From Nitrosospira briensis (lineage in GTDB: Bacteria > Pseudomonadota > Gammaproteobacteria > Burkholderiales > Nitrosomonadaceae), in contig NZ_FOVJ01000001.1 in assembly GCF_900115125.1 (NCBI RefSeq), positions 124,001-188,000 on the forward strand: 64,000 bases of DNA. The letters run 5' to 3'. The notes under the pieces were generated by a model, which worked only from the letters and a program-made list of their open reading frames with translations, ran no database searches and had not been told where the DNA came from. Shown in pieces: positions 24,304 through 33,453 of the stretch. The number at the start of each line of letters is the position of its first letter. Position 1 is the stretch's first letter. The translations under genes and the position numbers were made by a program.

Positions 24304-24492
24304 ATGCGCTTCTCGCCCGTATTTTTTCCCTTTTTGCAACAATCGATAGTGCCTGCGCGCCTTCGATCTCTTCGAATGGCGCCCTTGCCATCCCGACCAG
24401 GCTCGCGTCTTATCAACCGGGCAGCGCCCGTCAGCCGGGCAGAGCCGACGCATGCAACTCGAAAGGTATGCCATGCCGATGAGAGAAAGTAG
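24304..24492 (+). CDS. Short leader ORF between riboswitch and permease (62-63 aa)
   Basis: ATG 24304 follows the best ribosome site in the region (AAAAGGAG, 8 bp spacing). The frame reads MRFSPVFFPFLQQ, then an Arg/Pro/Ala-rich stretch, and stops at 24492, 20 bp inside the permease gene in another frame. The product has a short hydrophobic front but no recognisable family. The overlap suggests translational coupling to the permease: riboswitch-controlled translation of the leader could deliver ribosomes to the weaker permease start. It may also be a chance frame behind a genuine ribosome site, with the permease once starting here. Confidence 0.4.
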   Translation: MRFSPVFFPFLQQSIVPARLRSLRMAPLPSRPGSRLINRAAPVSRAEPTHATRKVCHADERK

Positions 24493-25939
24493 GAATACTT
24501 TTTCGTCCGCTACGGCAAGCGCGCCTGCCGCCTCTGCGGATAAGCTCCACCGCAGCATGAGCGTCTGGAACAGCTTCACCCTCGGTTTTGCTGTTGTTTC
24601 GCCGGTAGTCGGGCTATACGCCATCATTAGCGTGCAAACTGTCGTGACAGGAGGCGGCTGGTTTTCAGCGCTGGCTACCTGCCTGGTGATGCAATTGCTC
24701 GTCGCAACCGTCTACGCAGAGCTGTCTTCCCAATTCCCGATTGCAGGGGGTGCTTATAAATGGGCTCGCCAGCTTGGCGGTGTTTCCGCCGGGCAGTTTG
24801 CGGGTGTTATCTACGTCAGCTCCACTATCGCCATGCTGACTACCACCGCCTATACCGGAGGCGTCTGGCTTTCCATTTTTTTTGGAGCGGCGAGTCAAAG
24901 CGGGCATGTGCTGGTGATATGGGGCGCCATCTTTCTGTTGCTGTGCGCTTTGCTCAACCTCGCCCATATCAATATCTTCAAGCTGGTAATCACCTTGGGC
25001 GTATACGCAGAGGTGGTTGGATCGCTCGGCGTGGCGTTGCTATTGTTCTTGTTCTTCCGGCAGCATTCTTTTTCCGAGTTGTTCCAGCATCTGGGCACAG
25101 GCACTGCGCCCAGCGAGACTGCGGCGTTCCTGGCGGCGCTGGCCATTGCCGGCTGGGCGTTCATCGGCTTTGACGCCTGCTCCACCATCGCTGAAGAAAC
25201 CCATGAACCAAAGCGAATGGTTCCACGAGCAATCTTTTTTTCCCTATGCGTTGTCGGTTCCGTAGTGCTCTTCAATTCTGCCGCGCTGACGCTGGCTTTC
25301 GACCGCGATATTCTGCTGACCGCCAGCGCCACCTCGGATCCCATCACGCCGGTGATAGCCAGCAGTTTTGGAGATTGGGCAGAGAAGCCCTTCCTGGGCA
25401 TTGTCATGGTCGCGTTCCTGGCGTGCGGGGCATCGGTCGTGAAATATACCTCGCGTATCGTCTATTCAATGGCTCGGGAAGGCCACATGCCCGCTGTGCT
25501 AAGCAGGCTGGCGGCTGACAAGACGCCGCGCAATGCAGTTTTATGCACCGTATCGCTGGCAGGTCTTGGGTTGCTGTTCGGGTTGAATGATGGAGCGGTC
25601 GCCACTGTAATTGCCTTTGGCACAGGCGGTCTCTACGCAATGTTTTCCATGACCACCGGAGTTGGTTTGTATACCCGCCTTACCGGACGCTGGAACCCGG
25701 CGCTGGGCGAATTGAAACTGGGCGCATGGGGTTTGGTGATCAATGTGGTGGCGTTTGCCTGGTCGGTATTTGAACTTGTCAATATCGCCTGGCCGCGTCC
25801 TTATGCCACAGCTCACGGCGCGCCCTGGTGGCAGCTCTGGGCCGTGCCCCTGGTGCTGGGCACCATCGTGGGCACTACCGCCCTGTACATTCTGGTCAAT
25901 AAAATTCGAAGAAGGATTGCATCAAAAAGTTTGGCGTGA
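24473..25939 (+). CDS. APC-superfamily permease, probable guanidine importer
   Basis: A 488-aa membrane protein with about 12 hydrophobic segments starting at SFTLGFAVVSPVVGLYAIISVQ. The APC amino-acid permease pattern is clear: an unwound first helix (GFAVVSPVVG), ELSSQFPIAGGAYKWARQLGG, and AIAGWAFIGFDACSTIAEETHEPKRMVPRAI. ATG 24473 is chosen for its GAAAGG site; an upstream ATG (24452) is in frame. Permeases of this branch accompany the 'urea carboxylase' gene cluster and are usually labelled amino-acid or urea permeases; riboswitch control makes guanidine the likely substrate. First main gene of the operon, 69 bp before the DUF1989 genes. Confidence 0.83.
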   Translation: MPMRESRNTFSSATASAPAASADKLHRSMSVWNSFTLGFAVVSPVVGLYAIISVQTVVTGGGWFSALATCLVMQLLVATVYAELSSQFPIAGGAYKWARQLGGVSAGQFAGVIYVSSTIAMLTTTAYTGGVWLSIFFGAASQSGHVLVIWGAIFLLLCALLNLAHINIFKLVITLGVYAEVVGSLGVALLLFLFFRQHSFSELFQHLGTGTAPSETAAFLAALAIAGWAFIGFDACSTIAEETHEPKRMVPRAIFFSLCVVGSVVLFNSAALTLAFDRDILLTASATSDPITPVIASSFGDWAEKPFLGIVMVAFLACGASVVKYTSRIVYSMAREGHMPAVLSRLAADKTPRNAVLCTVSLAGLGLLFGLNDGAVATVIAFGTGGLYAMFSMTTGVGLYTRLTGRWNPALGELKLGAWGLVINVVAFAWSVFELVNIAWPRPYATAHGAPWWQLWAVPLVLGTIVGTTALYILVNKIRRRIASKSLA

Positions 25940-26008
25940 CAGCGAAGCAATATCTTTCTGCCCGGTCTCAATTCAACTGAATGACTTATCGCGATGAGGA
26001 GAACAAAC

Positions 26009-26740
26009 ATGAACCAACCGGATGCATGTATATGGGAACAACACATCCCGGGCGGATGCCACTGGTCTGGCATAGTGCGCCGGGGAACGACGGTGCGCCT
26101 GATGGATGTGGCGGGCGGTGCGAATGCCGCGGTACTGTTTTTCAATCAGGAGGAAAAACTGGAACGCTACAACATGGCCGATACGCTCAAGTCGCAGCAT
26201 ACCTTCCGCCTCACCAGGGGACATGCCTGCCATTCGGACATGGGACGCATTTTCTGCTGCATTACGGAAGATACCGCAGGCTGGAACGACACAGTATGCG
26301 GCGTGAGCGATGCTGCCTTGATACGCCAGAAATATGGGGTAGGGCGATACCAGGAGCTTCGTAACGAGATGTTTCGCAGCGGACTGGATGGCATGCTGAT
26401 CGAATTGGCCAAGTGGGGCTTGGGCATGCGCGACGTAGTATCCAATATCAATTTCTTCAGCAAAGTGACCGCCGATTCATCGGGAGAGCTAAAGTTTCAT
26501 CCAGGCAACAGCAAAGCGGGAGATCATGTGGATCTGAGTTTCGAGATGGATACGCTGATGGTGCTTTCCGCCGCACCACATCCTCTTGATCCCACAAAGA
26601 CCTATCAGCCCGGCGCAGTCAATCTGGCCGCTTTTATGACGCCATCCTCAACAGTCGAGGAATGCACGCACATTCCGGAGAATCTGCGTGCATTGCAAAA
26701 TACTCACAGTTTATATGCCTGTCATGGAGGTGCCGCATGA
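26009..26740 (+). CDS. DUF1989 protein, carboxyguanidine deiminase subunit ('urea carboxylase-associated protein 2' type)
   Basis: The start at ATG 26009 follows GAGGAG. The 243-aa protein belongs to DUF1989, once called urea carboxylase-associated proteins: [55 protein letters not shown], and [15 protein letters not shown]. Cysteines in the middle and the Asn-Phe motif are typical. Work on guanidine catabolism identified the two DUF1989 paralogues as a heteromeric deiminase (CgdAB) that turns carboxyguanidine into allophanate and ammonia. It overlaps the partner gene by 4 bp (ATGA), as expected for subunits made in equal amounts. Confidence 0.88.
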   Translation: MNQPDACIWEQHIPGGCHWSGIVRRGTTVRLMDVAGGANAAVLFFNQEEKLERYNMADTLKSQHTFRLTRGHACHSDMGRIFCCITEDTAGWNDTVCGVSDAALIRQKYGVGRYQELRNEMFRSGLDGMLIELAKWGLGMRDVVSNINFFSKVTADSSGELKFHPGNSKAGDHVDLSFEMDTLMVLSAAPHPLDPTKTYQPGAVNLAAFMTPSSTVEECTHIPENLRALQNTHSLYACHGGAA

Positions 26741-27420
26741 GCACCAGGCATTTTGTCGAAAGCCAGCTCGATCCCGAGCTTGCGGTGGTTGACGAGATTT
26801 GTGCAGCGGGCGAACCCTGGGTCAGGCTGGTGAACGAAGGGCAGGTGTTCCGCATCGTCGATCTTGAGGGTAATCAGGCTGTCGATACGCTGTTTTACAA
26901 CGCGAACCATTTGATGGAGCGATATAGCGCAACCGATACCGTTCGCCGCCAGAAGATGCTTTATCTGACCACCGGCAGCAAGCTGTACTCCAATTACGGC
27001 AATGTCATGCTCACCATCGTGGCGGATACATGCGGTCGACATGACACGATAGGCGGGGCCTGCGCGGCGGAAAGCAATACAGTGCGGTATGCGCTGGAAA
27101 AATTTTCGATGCATAGCTGCCGTGACAACTTCCTGCACGCGCTGACGCATGAACCGGCATGTGAGCATCTTGGCATGAGCAAGCGCGATCTGCCCAGCAA
27201 CATCAATTTTTTCATGAATGTACCCGTGTCGGAAGATGGCGGCCTGGAGTTTGTGGACGGGGTGTCCGCGCCAGGCAAATACGTGGAGATGAAAGCCGAA
27301 ATGGATGTGGTGGTTCTGATTTCGAACTGCCCGCAGTTGAATAATCCGTGCAATGCCTACAACCCGACGCCTATCCGCCTGCTGGTCTGGGATAACCCTG
27401 AGGATATGACAGCAGATTAG
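26737..27420 (+). CDS. DUF1989 protein, second carboxyguanidine deiminase subunit ('urea carboxylase-associated protein 1' type)
   Basis: Starts at ATG 26737, inside the stop of the first DUF1989 gene, behind GGAGGTG. The 227-aa protein is a paralogue with its own signature: [68 protein letters not shown] and [14 protein letters not shown]. The cysteine-containing DTCGRHD and the HSCRDNFL segments fit metal or substrate binding in the family. With the preceding gene product it should form the deiminase that follows the carboxylase step. Confidence 0.88.
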   Translation: MSTRHFVESQLDPELAVVDEICAAGEPWVRLVNEGQVFRIVDLEGNQAVDTLFYNANHLMERYSATDTVRRQKMLYLTTGSKLYSNYGNVMLTIVADTCGRHDTIGGACAAESNTVRYALEKFSMHSCRDNFLHALTHEPACEHLGMSKRDLPSNINFFMNVPVSEDGGLEFVDGVSAPGKYVEMKAEMDVVVLISNCPQLNNPCNAYNPTPIRLLVWDNPEDMTAD

Positions 27421-27470
27421 TTCGTGCTGCGTAAAAGAGCGGGCTCGAAATTCATGAACAGGAAATAGAC

Positions 27471-30400
27471 ATGTTTGAAAAAGTACTGATAGCCAATCGG
27501 GGTGCCATCGCCTGCCGCATCATCCGCACCCTGCGCCGCATGGGCGTGAGAAGCGTGGCCGTTTATACTGATGCCGATGCGCTATCGCGGCATGTGATTG
27601 AGGCCGACGAGGCGTATTGCATAGGCAGCGGAGTCGCGGCGGAAAGCTACCTGCGTGCCGACAAGATCCTGGAGGTCGCCGTGCATACAGGCGCGAAAGC
27701 GATTCATCCAGGGTATGGCTTCCTTAGCGAGCAGGCTGAATTTGCCGAGGAATGCGCGGCACAAGGCATTTGCTTCATTGGCCCCAGCCCGCAGCAGATG
27801 CGCGCTTTCGGCCTGAAGCATACGGCGCGCGAACTGGCTCTGGAGAATAAGGTGCCGCTGCTGCCGGGAACAGGTTTGCTTGAAAACATGGAAGATGGAC
27901 TTCACCAGGCAGCGCACATCGGTTATCCGGTCATGCTGAAAAGCACGGCGGGAGGTGGCGGTATCGGCATGCGCTTGTGCTGGAACAGGGAAGAGTTAAG
28001 CGCGGCCTACGAATCGGTGAAGTACCTGGCGCAAAACAACTTCAGGGATGCGGGTCTGTTTCTGGAAAAATATGTCGAGAATGCGCGCCATATCGAAGTG
28101 CAAATTTTCGGCGATGGAAAGGGCAGCGTTATTGCGCTGGGTGAACGCGACTGCTCGATGCAGCGCCGCAACCAGAAGGTGATTGAAGAAACCCCTGCGC
28201 CCAACCTGCCCCCTCACTTGCGTCAGGCACTGTTGGGTGCCGCCGTTCGGTTAGGCAAGGCGGCCTGCTATCAGTCCGCCGGTACGGTGGAGTACATTTT
28301 CGACGCATCCACCGGCGAATTCTATTTCCTGGAAGTGAATACACGCCTTCAGGTCGAGCATGGCGTAACGGAAGAAGTGACCGGAATTGACCTGGTTGAA
28401 TGGATGGTGCGGCAAGCGGCCGGGGACCTGCCGCCGCTGGAATCGTTCAATATTCAGCCGTCCGGCGCCTCGATTCAGGTGCGCGTATACGCCGAGAATC
28501 CGGCCCGGGATTTTCAGCCGTCCTGCGGCCCGCTCACCGCAGCGGAATTTCCTCCGCCGTCCATGGCGCGGGTGGAGACCTGGGTGGAGCGCGGCGTCGA
28601 GGTTTCCCCTTTTTACGACCCCATGCTGGCAAAAATAATCGTGCATGCGAACGACCGGGATCAGGCTATTGCCAGGCTTCTGGCCGCATTGGATGCAACG
28701 GTGCTGCAGGGTGTCGAAACCAACTCAGGCTATCTTGAACAGATTCTGGGTGGGGAAATGTTTCGGGGTGGCTTTCATACGACGAACTTCCTGAACGGTT
28801 TTCATTATATTGCCCATACCATCGATGTAGTCAGTCCGGGTGTACAGACCACTGTGCAGGATTATCCTGGGCGGACCGGTTACTGGAGCGTAGGCGTCCC
28901 GCCATCGGGACCAATGGATGGCCTTGCGTTTCGCCTGGCCAATCGCCTGGTTGATAATGCCGGCGACAAGGCCGGGCTCGAGATCACTTTCACCGGACCG
29001 ACGCTGCGCTTCAATTGCGACAGCGTTATTGCGGTGTGTGGCGCATCCATGGATGTGCGGCTTGATGGCGAGCCTCTGGCGTATTGGAGATCCCATCCGG
29101 TCAAAGCGGGCGCGCTGCTGCAGTTCGGTAAACTCACCGATTATGGCTGCCGCGCCTACCTTGCGGTTAGAGGCGGGATTCAGGTCCCTGATTATCTGGG
29201 CAGCAAATCCACTTTCACCCTCGGCCAGTTCGGCGGGCACGCCGGACGCACTCTCGTAACGGGCGACGTGCTGCATATCGTGGCTGCGAAGGATGGCCAG
29301 GACGTTCGCACTACCCGCACCCGGCGCACGCTGCCGGAGGAACTGATTCCGCATTACAGCGATAAGTGGGAAATCGGGGTGCTGTACGGGCCGCACGGCG
29401 CACCGGATTTTTTTACCGAAGAAGATATCCAGACCCTCTTCGCCATCGAATGGAAAGTGCACTACAACTCAAGCCGAAGCGGTGTGCGCCTGATTGGCCC
29501 CAAGCCTCGTTGGGCACGCCCCGACGGTGGCGAAGCCGGTTTGCACCCATCCAACATCCACGATAACGCATATGCCCTCGGCACGGTGGACTTCACGGGC
29601 GACATGCCGGTGATACTGGGCCCGGACGGTCCCAGTCTGGGCGGCTTCGTCTGTCCGGTCACCATCGTGCAGGCCGAATTATGGAAAATCGGTCAACTCA
29701 AGCCGGGCGATAGCGTGCGTTTTTGCCGGATGTCCATGGAGCATGCACTTGAGCTGGAAAAACTGCAGGATTCAACGCTGAGGCATCTCCGGGTTCCGAA
29801 AGTGATTCCCGCCATACCTGATCCAGGGAGAGCGGCAACCGCAACTCCTGTCCTCCACTTCATTCCGCAATGCGACAGCCAGGTTCAGGTGGTGTACCGA
29901 CAGGCAGGCGACAAGAACCTGCTGGTCGAGTACGGACCGCTTGAACTCGATCTCAATTTGCGTTTCCGGGCCCACGCGCTCATGGATTGGCTTGGGAAAG
30001 AGTCCGGGCAAGCTGCCGGAGCAGAGGGCGCAGTGGGAACAGGGCAGATGAAAGGTATCCTGGATCTGACGCCAGGCATCCGCTCCTTGCAGATTCATTT
30101 CGACTCGCGCGTGTTGTCACGTGACAAGCTGCTGGATATTTTGATTGCTGCTGAAAAGAAGCTGCCGGATATCGAGCACATGGAGGTTCCCACCCGCATC
30201 GTGCATCTCCCATTGTCGTGGGATGACGGGGCGACACGGCTGGCGATCGAGAAATACATGCAGTCCGTACGCAGCGACGCGCCGTGGTGCCCGAGCAACA
30301 TCGAGTTCATTCGCCGGATCAATGGGGTGCGCAGTATCGATGACGTGCAGCGTATTCTATTCGAGGCGAGCTACCTTGTGATGGGGCTGGGCGACGTATA

Positions 30401-31148
30401 TTTGGGAGCGCCGGTGGCCACGCCGGTGGATCCCCGTCACCGCCTGGTTACCACCAAGTACAACCCCGCGCGCACCTGGACGCCAGAGAATGCGGTCGGC
30501 ATAGGTGGAGCGTATTTGTGCATTTATGGCATGGAAGGTCCGGGAGGGTACCAATTTGTCGGGCGCACCGTACAGATGTGGAACCGTTATCGCCAGACAG
30601 CCGATTTCAAGGAGGGCAAACCCTGGTTGTTGCGTTTCTTCGATCAGATACGTTTTTATCCCGTTAGCGAAAGCGAACTGCTCAAGCTGCGCAGGGACTT
30701 TATTGCCGGGCACTTCAAGCTTCGCGTCGAGGAAACCACGTTCAGCTTGAAGCAATACAATACGTTTTTGCAAGAGAACTGGGTGGAAATCAGTGCCTTC
30801 AAAGCCAGGCAACAGGCTGCCTTTGAAGCCGAGCGCGACCGCTGGGAGGCTGAAGGCAAGGCAGAGTACGTGAGCGAGATCGCCCTTGAGGAAGCGGATG
30901 CGCAGAGTGAACTGGACCTGCCGGAAGGGGCACAAGCTGTTAGCGCGCACGTAACCGGAACGGTATGGAAGCTGCTGATCGAGGAAGGGCAGCGTGTCGA
31001 AACGGGCAGACCCATTGTGGTAATCGAATCCATGAAAATGGAATTTGCGGTGGACGCACCGGTCAATGGCACGATACGACGGTTCTTCTGCAAGGAAGGA
31101 ATGCCCATATCCGCCGGACAGGTGCTGCTTATCATTCAGGAAGAGTGA
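27471..31148 (+). CDS. Biotin-dependent guanidine (urea-type) carboxylase
   Basis: A 1225-aa single-chain biotin enzyme. Residues 1-450 are the biotin carboxylase with ATP-grasp ([64 protein letters not shown]). Residues about 455-770 and 820-1050 are the two halves of the carboxyltransferase (KipA- and KipI-like; [15 protein letters not shown], and [20 protein letters not shown]). The C-terminal 75 residues are the carrier with the biotinyl lysine in ESMKMEF. It adds CO2 to guanidine or urea using ATP. Annotation pipelines call it urea carboxylase; the guanidine riboswitch and the DUF1989 pair argue for guanidine. Domain limits are approximate. Three bp separate it from atzF. Confidence 0.92.
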   Translation: MFEKVLIANRGAIACRIIRTLRRMGVRSVAVYTDADALSRHVIEADEAYCIGSGVAAESYLRADKILEVAVHTGAKAIHPGYGFLSEQAEFAEECAAQGICFIGPSPQQMRAFGLKHTARELALENKVPLLPGTGLLENMEDGLHQAAHIGYPVMLKSTAGGGGIGMRLCWNREELSAAYESVKYLAQNNFRDAGLFLEKYVENARHIEVQIFGDGKGSVIALGERDCSMQRRNQKVIEETPAPNLPPHLRQALLGAAVRLGKAACYQSAGTVEYIFDASTGEFYFLEVNTRLQVEHGVTEEVTGIDLVEWMVRQAAGDLPPLESFNIQPSGASIQVRVYAENPARDFQPSCGPLTAAEFPPPSMARVETWVERGVEVSPFYDPMLAKIIVHANDRDQAIARLLAALDATVLQGVETNSGYLEQILGGEMFRGGFHTTNFLNGFHYIAHTIDVVSPGVQTTVQDYPGRTGYWSVGVPPSGPMDGLAFRLANRLVDNAGDKAGLEITFTGPTLRFNCDSVIAVCGASMDVRLDGEPLAYWRSHPVKAGALLQFGKLTDYGCRAYLAVRGGIQVPDYLGSKSTFTLGQFGGHAGRTLVTGDVLHIVAAKDGQDVRTTRTRRTLPEELIPHYSDKWEIGVLYGPHGAPDFFTEEDIQTLFAIEWKVHYNSSRSGVRLIGPKPRWARPDGGEAGLHPSNIHDNAYALGTVDFTGDMPVILGPDGPSLGGFVCPVTIVQAELWKIGQLKPGDSVRFCRMSMEHALELEKLQDSTLRHLRVPKVIPAIPDPGRAATATPVLHFIPQCDSQVQVVYRQAGDKNLLVEYGPLELDLNLRFRAHALMDWLGKESGQAAGAEGAVGTGQMKGILDLTPGIRSLQIHFDSRVLSRDKLLDILIAAEKKLPDIEHMEVPTRIVHLPLSWDDGATRLAIEKYMQSVRSDAPWCPSNIEFIRRINGVRSIDDVQRILFEASYLVMGLGDVYLGAPVATPVDPRHRLVTTKYNPARTWTPENAVGIGGAYLCIYGMEGPGGYQFVGRTVQMWNRYRQTADFKEGKPWLLRFFDQIRFYPVSESELLKLRRDFIAGHFKLRVEETTFSLKQYNTFLQENWVEISAFKARQQAAFEAERDRWEAEGKAEYVSEIALEEADAQSELDLPEGAQAVSAHVTGTVWKLLIEEGQRVETGRPIVVIESMKMEFAVDAPVNGTIRRFFCKEGMPISAGQVLLIIQEE

Positions 31149-31150
31149 GT

Positions 31151-33034
31151 ATGAACAAGCTGCTCCCGGCAGAAAGCCTGGGTGATATTCCATCTTTGCT
31201 CCAGCGCTATGCGAGCGGCGAGCTGACTCCCAGCTTGATGGTGCAGAAGGTGCATGCACTGATCCAGGATGATCCCGGCAATGTATGGATACACAAATTG
31301 CCGCTCGAAACATTGAAGGGCTACGCTTTTGCGGCGGAGACCAGGAACAAAAGCGGGGTAGAACTGCCGCTGTATGGTATTCCCTTTGCCATAAAGGATA
31401 ATATCGACCTCGCCGGGATACCGACGACGGCGGCGTGCCCGGCGTTTGCCTATACGCCGCAACACCATGCAATGGTAGTGCAGAGATTGATCGATGCGGG
31501 TGCGATTCCCATCGGCAAGACCAACCTCGATCAGTTCGCCACGGGGCTGAACGGTACCCGCTCCCCTTACGGGGCTTGCCGCAACGCGTTCAATCCGGAA
31601 TACATTTCCGGTGGGTCGAGCTCCGGTTCGGCGGTGGCGCTTGCAAAAGGTCTGGTTTGCTTCAGCCTGGGAACCGATACTGCAGGTTCCGGCAGGGTTC
31701 CCGCAGCATTCAATAATCTGATCGGGTATAAGCCAACCAGGGGCTCGCTTTCTACGCGTGGCGTGGTTCCCGCGTGCCGATCGCTGGATTGCGTTTCAAT
31801 CTTTGCATTGACGGCCGCCGATGCTGAACGGATTCTTGAAGTAACGACCGGTTATGACGCCGAAGATATTTATTCGCGCCGGGGAGAGGGGTATGGCAAG
31901 GATTCGGCCGTGCCATGCTTGCCCGAGCAAAATTTTCGCTTCGGTGTGCCGCGCAATCAGCAATTGCAATTTTTCGGCAATCAAGAGAGTGAGCGCTTAT
32001 TTACCGAGGCCGTGGCAAAGCTGCAGGCCTTGGGTGGCGAAGCGGTCGAGATAGACTTTGCCCCCTTTCTGGAAGCAGCGCGCCTGCTGTATGAAGGCCC
32101 CTGGGTAGCCGAACGTTATGCGGCGATTCAACAGTTCTTCGACCTGCATGGCGATCAAGTGATTGCTCCCGTGCGTGAGATAATCGGCGGCGCAAAACGC
32201 TACTCGGCTGCTGACGCTTACAACGGTTTATACCGCTTGCGCGCGCTCAAGCGTGAGACGGACCGCGCGTGGACTGAAACCGATTGCATGCTGACGCCAA
32301 CCGCCGGAACTCTCTATACCGTAGAGGCAATGCAACAAGACCCCATCCGCCTGAATGCCAATCTTGGTTACTACACAAATTTCATGAATCTTCTCGATTA
32401 TGCAGCGGTCGCGGTCCCAGCCGGATTCCAGAAGGATGGATTGCCCTTCGGCATAACGCTCGCGGGACCTGCCCGGCAGGATCAACCGCTGTTGCGTCTC
32501 GCCGGACGTATCCAGCAGGCGTACGGCTTACCTCTCGGCGCTACCGGCATTCCCCTGCAAAAAGAAAAAGAAGGTTCGCCGGGAAAGCCTTTTCACGGCT
32601 CATCACAGGTACTGCAGCCGGGTCAATCCTCTGGTCAGATACGTGTAGCGGTTTGTGGCGCGCATTTGTCCGGCCTGCCGTTGAACGGACAGCTGACCAG
32701 CCGAAGGGGGAGATTGGTGGCGAGCACCACAACGTCGCCCGATTATAGACTCTACGCCTTGCCAGGAGATCCCCCGAAGCGTCCCGGATTGATACGGGTG
32801 GACAGGGATGAGCAAGGGGCCGCGATCGAAGTCGAGCTTTGGGAATTGCCAGTGGGTGAATTCGGCAGCTTTGTCGCCGGCATACCTGCGCCCCTGGGTA
32901 TCGGCACCATTACGCTGGAGAACGGCGAAGCGGTCCAAAGTTTTTTATGTGAGCGCTATGCAGTAGCGGATGCCGAGGATATCAGCCGATTTGGAGGTTG
33001 GCGCGGCTACCTGCGACAGCTGCGCAATTCATAG
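31151..33034 (+). CDS. atzF: Allophanate hydrolase
   Basis: Splits allophanate into two ammonia and two CO2, the last step of the pathway. The 627-aa protein has an amidase-signature domain (1-460) with the Ser-cisSer-Lys triad in IPFAIKDNID, GGSSSGSAVAL and GTDTAGSGRVPAAF, and a C-terminal domain (about 480-627) of the allophanate hydrolase type (VAVCGAHLSGLPLNGQL, WELPVGEFGSFVAGIPAPLGIGTI). The start at ATG 31151 lies 3 bp after the carboxylase stop with AGGAAGAG as ribosome site. Last gene of the operon, followed by a terminator. Confidence 0.94.
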   Translation: MNKLLPAESLGDIPSLLQRYASGELTPSLMVQKVHALIQDDPGNVWIHKLPLETLKGYAFAAETRNKSGVELPLYGIPFAIKDNIDLAGIPTTAACPAFAYTPQHHAMVVQRLIDAGAIPIGKTNLDQFATGLNGTRSPYGACRNAFNPEYISGGSSSGSAVALAKGLVCFSLGTDTAGSGRVPAAFNNLIGYKPTRGSLSTRGVVPACRSLDCVSIFALTAADAERILEVTTGYDAEDIYSRRGEGYGKDSAVPCLPEQNFRFGVPRNQQLQFFGNQESERLFTEAVAKLQALGGEAVEIDFAPFLEAARLLYEGPWVAERYAAIQQFFDLHGDQVIAPVREIIGGAKRYSAADAYNGLYRLRALKRETDRAWTETDCMLTPTAGTLYTVEAMQQDPIRLNANLGYYTNFMNLLDYAAVAVPAGFQKDGLPFGITLAGPARQDQPLLRLAGRIQQAYGLPLGATGIPLQKEKEGSPGKPFHGSSQVLQPGQSSGQIRVAVCGAHLSGLPLNGQLTSRRGRLVASTTTSPDYRLYALPGDPPKRPGLIRVDRDEQGAAIEVELWELPVGEFGSFVAGIPAPLGIGTITLENGEAVQSFLCERYAVADAEDISRFGGWRGYLRQLRNS

Positions 33035-33039
33035 TTGAA

Positions 33040-33087
33040 CCTCGATCCCGGTAGCTGAAGCTACGCGACGTTCCCGAGGTATTTTTT
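33040..33087 (+). terminator. Terminator of the guanidine operon
   Basis: An outer stem CCTCG/CGAGG encloses GTAGC-TGAA-GCTAC, and a run TATTTTTT follows. It begins 6 bp after the allophanate hydrolase stop. Confidence 0.6.
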
Positions 33088-33453
33088 GACCTGCAGGTTA
33101 ACCTGCCCCTGCTGCAAATCCGCATAATATTCTCGGTCGCGATACGGCCGATATAATTTCTCGGGTTGCTTTTCGACAAGCGCGGACAATGGAAGGCAGT
33201 CTTTATGCCATACTCACTCTTCGTTCCAGGATATGTTTCCGTTTGCAGCGGAAATGGGTTGAATCTGGATCACCCCAAAGGCTTGCATTGGTAAAGTATC
33301 AGCATAACAGTCCTATAATTACCAGGTCCGACCATCACTTGCAGTTGGTAAGCAAAGACCGATTGTGGTTATCCCTGGCTGGTTTTAAAACTGAATCCGC
33401 TATTTGTCAGTGCGAACCGCATTAAGCTATTGAACTCGATCACAAAACGCCAG
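33088..33453. other. Intergenic stretch before the FtsX-like permease gene
   Basis: About 365 bp with no supported gene. An open frame at 33189-33425 has no ribosome site and no family resemblance. The promoter of the permease gene should be here; I could not place it. Confidence 0.35.

Noticed and set aside
27471-33034. Urea amidolyase pathway as the primary function
   Set aside because: The guanidine-I riboswitch and the two DUF1989 genes point to guanidine; urea may still be a side substrate of the carboxylase.
33189-33425. A 78-codon frame before the FtsX-like permease
   Set aside because: No ribosome site, no family likeness and unusual composition; treated as non-coding.
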